The translations under genes were made by a program, and so were the position numbers. The notes under the pieces were generated by a model. That model was not told the DNA's origin and ran no database searches. It saw only the letters and a program-made list of their open reading frames with translations. Below, piece by piece: positions 58,339 through 64,000 of a stretch of 64,000 nucleotides of DNA. The first letter of the stretch is position 1. Each line of letters begins with the position of its first letter. Location: contig NC_045435.1 of the NCBI RefSeq assembly GCF_002776525.5, positions 122,591,071 to 122,655,070 of the forward strand, given 5' to 3'. The stretch is from Piliocolobus tephrosceles (Eukaryota; Chordata; Mammalia; Primates; Cercopithecidae).

Positions 58339-58437
58339 AAATAGTGAAAAGATCTTGAAAATTTCCATAACTTATAATTAAATTTTTACTATAGCCAACT
58401 AATTTTGACTTGGTATCTAAGAATAATTTCAACTTAA

Positions 58438-59124
58438 TGTAATCATCTTCCAGGTCCTTTCTGCCCACTGCACAGAAAAAATCCATCCACTAAGATCACA
58501 GTATTGTAGTAGAGAAAAATTTAACTGATGCAAGGCTGGGCCACAAGGGAAAACTGGAGTTATTACTCAAATCAGTCTTCCCAAAGACTCCAAGGGTTTT
58601 ATGCACAGTCTGGAAAGCAGGGGCCTAGGGAATGGGTACTGCTATTTGGTTAAAGATGAAATCGTGGAGGTATGGAAAACCATTTGCATCTGCCTCTGGA
58701 TGCAGCCACGGGATTAGTTGAATCCTGAGTCAGGAGTCTGGGTAAGGTCACTCTAAAAAATATCTCACACAAAAAATCTTAGGTTCTACAGTAGTGAAGT
58801 TATCCATAGGAGCAATTGGGAAGGTCACAAATCTTGTGACCTCTGGCCACATGACCCCTGAGCAGTAAGGGACTATAGAAACTACATGTATTTCATAACC
58901 TCTCATCAGTCTTACAAAGCACTTGTAGCTGCAGGAAGAGAGAGAGGATTCATTTTTGACAGGGATTAGTATTATTGTTGTTTCAAAGTTAAACTATAAA
59001 TTTCTCTCAAAGTTAGCTTGGCCTATGTATAGCAATAACCAAGGACAGCTTGGAGGTTAGAAGCAAGTTAGGGTCAACTCTGTCAGATTTCTCTTACTGT
59101 CATAATTTTGCAAAGGCAATTTCA
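58438..59124 (-). mobile_element. ERV1-type solo LTR, complete-looking
   Basis: The element runs from TG at 58438 to CA at 59124 on the plus strand (both ends read TG...CA on the minus strand as well). Recognisable words on the plus strand are CAGGTCCTTTCTGCCCACTG, GTCTTCCCAAAGACTCC, TGCACAGTCTGGAAAGCAGG, ATCTTGTGACCTCTGGCCAC, GAAGAGAGAGAGGATTCAT and AGCTTGGAGGTTAGAAGC, a common primate class I LTR seen in antisense. Flanks TTAA and TTAG could be a 4-bp target-site duplication. No viral genes adjoin it. The subfamily is not named here. Confidence 0.75.
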
Positions 59125-59179
59125 TTAGCATGTTTAAAATGTAACACTGAACATTACACCCAAATCAGTTCAAGCCTTT

Positions 59180-59455
59180 ATTCTTGCCTTTATCTGTAAT
59201 ATCGACTTAGACCATAATAAAAATTGTAAGCCATTCTCCTTGGAGCTACGCCCTCTTTCCCTTCACAGTTTTATTTCTCTCCAAAGCATTGATCATCTAT
59301 CAATATACTAAATGTTGTTCTTATCTTTTGCATTCACTGTCAGTTTTCTCTCACATAAAATGTAAACTCCATAGAGAATATTCCTAAATGCCTAGAATAG
59401 TTCCTGGCAAATAATAGGTTCTCAATAAACATTAATTGAATAATTGGGTAGAAGA
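59180..59455 (+). mobile_element. L2 3' end
   Basis: ATGTAAACTCCATAGAGAATATT, TGCCTAGAATAGTTCCTGGC and GTTCTCAATAAACATTAATTG are the L2 tail, close to consensus order. Ancient LINE. Confidence 0.8.
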
Positions 59456-59539
59456 ATCAATCATTCATGATTGGTCTACAGGACACCGCAATATTTTTTA
59501 CACTTTTTCCTCTCTCCAATCTAATCTGGTGACACTGTC

Positions 59540-59885
59540 ATTTTTATTTTCTATAGTCACTCTGTGTGTTTCTTGTGCCTAAAATATTCTTCACCATGCT
59601 TCCTCACGTGGAAGTTTTCATCCCTTAGGACTCAATTTAGAGCTCCCCACCTCAGAGAAATATTTTTATCCTATCCCATTTAAAGTAACTTTTTATTCAG
59701 CAACATTAACAATTTCTAGCCAACATTCAACCAGTGCCTTTCATAGCATGTTTAAATCTCTCGGTTTTTGTTGCTGTTGTTCCTGTACCTAATTCTTATT
59801 TCTTCAATAAAATATGTGCTCCTTATGGGTATAGCTATATTGTTTGTCATTTTATCCCCAGTCATCAACCAAGTGCCTGAAGCAC
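59540..59885 (+). mobile_element. L2 fragment, 3' region
   Basis: AAAATATTCTTCACCATGC, TTTTCATCCCTTAGGACTCAA, ACCTCAGAGAAATATTTTTATC, AATAAAATATGTGCTCCTTATG and CCCCAGTCATCAACCAAGTG follow L2 order from the non-coding 3' region. A second, separate L2 remnant next to 59180-59455. Confidence 0.7.
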
Positions 59886-59952
59886 AACTGTGATTAAATT
59901 GCTGTGAAAAGACAAATGGGACTTTCACATTTCATTCCATTATCTCTATATC

Positions 59953-60850
59953 ATGGTGATGCCGGAATTTTTCTCGACCCCTGTGTTGGACTTACAACAG
60001 GGTTGCGCCATTTACTCGACCAGCTGTATTCAACCTCTTATGGGAAGGAGAGAGTAAGCAAGTGAGTGCGGGATCCGCCTGGCCACTTTGGGTACTGGCC
60101 AGCGCAGGCTCTGTGCGGGCCTCATGGTGGAGCCCAAGTGCGGGTGCCTGTGACCCTCGAAGCCCCAGTGTGTTACAATGCTCCACCATCCATGGATAGC
60201 AGTGTTTGTCAGCTCAGTGCGTACCTTGCCTTGTCAGGTGGGGCAGCTGCCCTCTGCCAGTGACGGTAAAGAGGCAGTGTAACAGCCTTTTTTGGGTACC
60301 CGTGCTCAATGAGTCCCAAGCTCTTGTCCAGGATCTGAGAGGAATGAGGTCACACGGACACTTGAAGTATGGTGGATGTGGAGCATTTTATTTAGCAATG
60401 AAAATGGCTCTCAGCAGAGAGGGGAGCTGGAGGGGTGGAAGGACAGGCAGGCAATCTTTCTGAAGTCCAACTATCTCTGGCCAGCTCTTCTTCGAAGTTA
60501 AGCCATCTGGCCCCTGAAGTCCAGCTGTCCCTCTCAAATCAAGTTGCTTATTTCCAGTCAAGCTGCATCTCCCTCTCTACTGATTGAGTCTGGGTTCTTT
60601 ACAGGTCCAGCATGGGAGTTCGGGGGCGGGGGTTGGGGTGGGGGTGGCGTAGATACTTTTGGAAAAAGCAACATTCTATTTGTAAAAAGACATTATTTAG
60701 AAACAACTAATTGGGAGATAGTCGGCAAACAGGGATAGAAATTATCACTTTAGGCCATGGGTTTCAGACTTTTCACCTTGAGGGTGGGGTTTTACTGGAG
60801 ACCCACCCCTGTCCACCTAGAATTTCTCTGACTTCTGCCTCTATCAATGG
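59953..60850 (-). mobile_element. GC-rich LTR-like block, ERV1 suspected
   Basis: A block of raised G+C and CpG starts sharply after the L2. On the minus strand CTAAATAAAATGC (about 60386-60398) gives an AATAAA signal, and the 59953-59963 end would read ...CGGCATCA, so an antisense LTR is plausible, with the U3 to the right. TCCAGGATCTGAGAGGAATGAGG is a further retroviral-LTR-like word. I could not name the family, and the right edge is uncertain. Short frames here (60066-60263, 60206-60463) overlap and look like chance openings in GC-rich DNA. Confidence 0.45.
60622..60647 (+). other. Potential G-quadruplex
   Basis: Runs of 5, 5, 4 and 5 G separated by one or two bases (C, TT, T). This is a strong four-tract G4 motif on the plus strand. 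Confidence 0.85.
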
Positions 60851-61292
60851 AATTATGGAAGGCATTTTAATATTCTTGAATCTGTATTGCCTGGATTTAA
60901 CATGTTTCTTATTTATCAAAAGATTTACACATTGCAAAGACATTATGACATTAATCATTATAATTAATATATCCCTTACTGGGTCTTCTTTACACTATAT
61001 GTTTTTGGAAAATAAGTTCTAAGCAGGTAGATCCTAGTATACTGGGCTAGATTCACTCCCAAGCAGAAAAATAATTGTAATGATGGGGAGTAACAAAGTT
61101 CTTACCAGACCTCATTTCTAGAAGAGGCCTTGTATCTTTCGTCATTCTAGACTCTACTGGTTGATGACATTTTTAAAACATCTGTTTATACTGTTTTTTG
61201 TTTCCCACCCATTTACTTCATTTGCAACTTTTCCCCCAAACAATTCCATACTTTGCTTTGGTAAAGAAGCTGCACTTTCTGATATGTCGTAA
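60851..61292. other. No gene or repeat recognised
   Basis: AT-rich spacer. Nothing supported. Confidence 0.5.
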
Positions 61293-61306
61293 GATTCCCA
61301 AGACTT

Positions 61307-61456
61307 GCCCGGCGCGGTGGCTCAAGCTTGTGGTCCCAGCACTTTGGGAGGCCGAGACGGGCGGATCGCGAGGTCAGGGTGTCGAGGCCATCCTGGCTAA
61401 CACGGTGAAACCCCGTCTCTACTAAAAAAAAAAAAAAAGAAGAAGAAGAAAAAACA

Positions 61457-61487
<31 letters not shown>

Positions 61488-61657
61488 CAAAAACAACAAC
61501 AACAAAAAAATTAGCCGGGCGAGGTGGCGGGCGCCTGTAGTTCCAGCTACTCGGAGGCTGAGGCAGGAGAATGGCGTAAACCCGGGAGGCGGAGCTTGCA
61601 GTGAGCTGAGATCCGGCCACTGCGCTCCAGCCTGGGCGACAGAGCGAGACTCCGTCT

Positions 61658-61706
<49 letters not shown>
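61307..61706 (+). mobile_element. AluYR-type SINE with expanded central linker
   Basis: Sense Alu bounded by GATTCCCAAGACTT (61293-61306) and GATTCCCAAGATT (61707-61719). The right arm has GCCGGGCGAGGTGGCGGGCGC and GGCGTAAACCCGGG of the AluYR group. The A-rich linker between the arms has grown to about 90 bp (61423-61512) of A with GAAGAAG and ACAAAA units. The 3' tail has about 47 A. Total length is about 400 bp instead of 300. Confidence 0.94.
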
Positions 61707-61709
<3 letters not shown>

Positions 61710-61719
61710 TCCCAAGATT

Positions 61720-62691
61720 ATTTCACATTCCCAAGGGATTTGACAGAGTCCTTATAGGAGGTTCCCTGCTCCTTTTCCTCTTCCTCCTCCGTATCTCCTT
61801 TTACCTTAAGCTCTACTATCTGGGGTCTTTTGGTGATGGCAAGGAGACAACTCATTTACCAATGTTTTGATAAATGAAGTGACTATTTCTTTGCAGAACC
61901 CAGTTCATTTACAAGAAAAAATTCATTGTTCTGAGCAAGCCTCATTTCTCTCTTCCGTGACCTCCTTTGTAATTCTCATCAGTATTTTCACCATTCTTTG
62001 CAAATGTTCTTTATGATTCAATATAAATTCCTATTGTTTCACTCATAACTTTTCATGAAATCACATTCTTTAAATACCATGTCTAGTTCTCTTTGCACAA
62101 TCTATTTTCTTCATGTACCCTGTCTGACATGCTTACTTATCTCTCAGACATATTTATTTGGAGAGCTCACTTCCACTTTGAATCACATATGACAAAAACA
62201 CAATTCCCTCTCAATTTAATTTCAGTGCAAAGGTACACAAAGAAAAGCAGTAAAAGGCACATTGTTAGCACTTTACTGACTTTGATACTATGTGAATAGA
62301 CACTTTTACATATGAGTTAAAAATATAAAATATTTAATTCATTGAAATGATTATATTGAAAACAGAGTATTAACATTTAATTCATTTTATATGCAAAGGA
62401 AAATTTTAGACTAGTGTTTCTGTGGTGTTTCTCAAAAATAAAATGTTCCAATGATGATGTTTTTGGCATGCAAAATGAATCAAGAACCCTCTATCAACAA
62501 GCAGTTTTAATTAACAGGTTCAAGTGGTGATAGACTTTTCCTAAGTGTCAAGTTTACTAAAATAATTAAACTATATTTTATAAGTCTAACTAGTATTTAT
62601 AGTGCAGTAGGAAAACATTTAAAATAGAGACAAAATACTTAAAGTCTAATTCGTTTGCTTGTTCAATACATTTGTTGTGGTTGATTGGCTT
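61720..62691. other. Intergenic, no gene recognised
   Basis: AT-rich DNA. The frame at 62093-62299 (plus) has no domain. Nothing else is supported. Confidence 0.5.
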
Positions 62692-63771
62692 TTTTTTTCT
62701 TTTTTGTTATACTTTAAGTTCTAGGGTACATATGCACAACGTGCAGATTTGTTACATATGTATACATGTGCCATGTTGGTGTGCTGCACCCATTAACTCA
62801 TCATTTACATTAGGTATATCTCTTAATACTATCCCTTCCACCTCTCCACAATAGGCCCTGGTGTGTGATGTTCCCCTTCCTGTGTCCAAGTGATCTCATT
62901 GTTCAATTCCCACCTATGAGTGAGAACATGTGGTGTTTGGTTTTCTGTTCTTGTGATAGTTTGTTGACAATGATAGTTTCCAGCTGTATCCATGTCCCTA
63001 CAAAAGACACAAACTCATCATTTTTATGACTGCATAGTATTCCATGGTGTATATGTGCCACATTTTCTTAATCCAGTCTGTCACTGATGGACATCTGGGT
63101 TGATTCCAAGTCTTTGCTATTGTGAATAGTGCCACAATAAACATATGTGTGCATGTGTCTTTATAGCAGCATGATTTATAATCCTTTGGGTATATACCCA
63201 CTAATGGGATGGCTGGGTCAAATGGTATTTCTAGTTCTATATCCTTGAGGAATCACCACACTGTTTTCCACAATGGTTGAACTAGTTTCCAATCCCACCA
63301 GCAGTGTAAAAGTGTTCCTATTTCTCCGCATCCTCTCCAGCACCTGTTATTTCCTGATGTTTTAACGATTGCCATTGTAACTGGTGGGAGATTGTCTCAT
63401 TGTGGTTTTGATTTGCATTTCTCTGATGGCCAGTGATGATGAGCATTTTTTCATGTGTCTGTTGGCTGTATGAATGTCTTCTTTTGAGAAGTGTCTGTTC
63501 TTATCCTTTGCCCACTTTTTGATGGGGTTGTTTTGTTTTGTTTTTTTCTTGTAAATGTGACTGAGCTCTTTATAGGTTCTGGATATTAGCCCTTTGTCAG
63601 ATGAGTAGATTGCAAAAATTTTCTCCCATTCTGTAGGTTGCCTGTTCACTCTGATGTGAGCTTTTGCTGTGCAGAAGCTCTTTGGTTTAATTAAATCCCA
63701 TTTGTCAATTTTGGCTTTTGTTGCCATTGCTTTGGTGTTTTAGACATGAAGTCCTTGCCCATGCCTATGAA
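62692..63771 (-). mobile_element. L1PA-type LINE, 5'-truncated
   Basis: Antisense L1 with a T-rich tail (62691-62706), 3'UTR starting AAGTTCTAGGGTACATATGC (62717) and ORF2 C-terminal coding to about 63771. The minus-strand frames 62998-63201 and 63362-63727 keep GIYPKDYKSCCYKDTC and AKIDKWDLIKPKSF, split by a short indel near 63360. Divergence is low. About 1.08 kb. Confidence 0.93.
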
Positions 63772-64000
63772 ATTTTTTGGTTTTTAACTCAGTGTTCTCA
63801 GATACTATTTTAGTTACTAAAGATGCAGACTTCAAAATTCTTGCAAGATTCAACATTCTTGGCCTCAATTATTACTTTTTGATTCAAATTTATTGTATTT
63901 GTCTCCAATAAGGTTCATACACAGGTATTAGGCAAAGACTTGATATGTCAAGAACTTTGCAAAGTCTGATATTTTACTGGGATTGGAAGCTAACAAATTA
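63772..64000. other. No feature recognised
   Basis: AT-rich flank following the truncated L1. Confidence 0.5.

Noticed and set aside
60066..60463. Overlapping 65- and 85-codon frames in the GC-rich block
   Set aside because: Overlap in different frames, no domains, and embedded in LTR-like DNA.

Overview
This 64 kb window is nuclear DNA from a primate, most likely an Old World monkey (Cercopithecidae: macaque, baboon or a relative). The call rests on its repeats: intact primate L1PA-type LINEs, Alu elements of every age, and at least four young Alu copies (near 4298, 16534, 27154 and 61307) with the TAAACCC-type right arm and CTAGCCGGGCGAGGTGG-type centre that I associate with the AluYR group of Old World monkeys. 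I found no functional protein-coding gene, tRNA, rRNA, CRISPR array or bacterial feature. The window reads as an AT-rich, repeat-dense intergenic region or long intron. Two assembly gaps are present (1-124 and 34333-34342).

Layout. 1-8.9 kb: antisense L1 tail, MLT1 LTR, old antisense L1M piece, a sense L1 tail split by a young Alu, a possible unidentified retrocopy behind a poly-T tract, an MST LTR and a MIR. 8.93-15.22 kb: a full-length L1PA-type element in sense orientation, with 5'UTR, ORF1 (one nonsense codon), ORF2 (seven nonsense codons plus a 2-nt deletion) and 3'UTR. Its 3'UTR carries a foreign 110-bp segment identical to flanking DNA 1155 bp downstream. 15-27.5 kb: mostly single-copy AT-rich DNA with MIR, MER2, two hAT-like elements, an ERVL-like LTR, a THE1 LTR, three AluY/YR copies, and an old processed pseudogene of ARPC4 (about 18.25-18.68 kb, minus strand). 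27.5-46 kb: old L1M/L2 remnants, an 84-bp three-unit tandem repeat, microsatellites, a perfect 44-bp AT-rich palindrome and several Alus. 46-55.2 kb: L1M/HAL1-like remnants, five Alus, and an antisense L1 tail split by an Alu. 55.2-64 kb: a 5'-inverted L1PA insertion with a perfect 17-bp target-site duplication, a complete-looking antisense ERV1-type solo LTR, two L2 tails, a GC-rich LTR-like block with a strong G-quadruplex motif, an AluYR with a swollen central A-rich linker, and an antisense L1PA tail.

The sequences do not act together as a pathway. What they record is successive retrotransposition: ancient L2/MIR/MER2, then L1M/MLT1/MST/THE1, then L1PB/PA and AluS, then AluYR, with younger elements nested in older ones. 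I did not find a previously undescribed biological system. The most unusual signal is the templated insertion of flanking DNA inside the L1 3'UTR. All subfamily names come from sequence recognition and were not confirmed by a database search.
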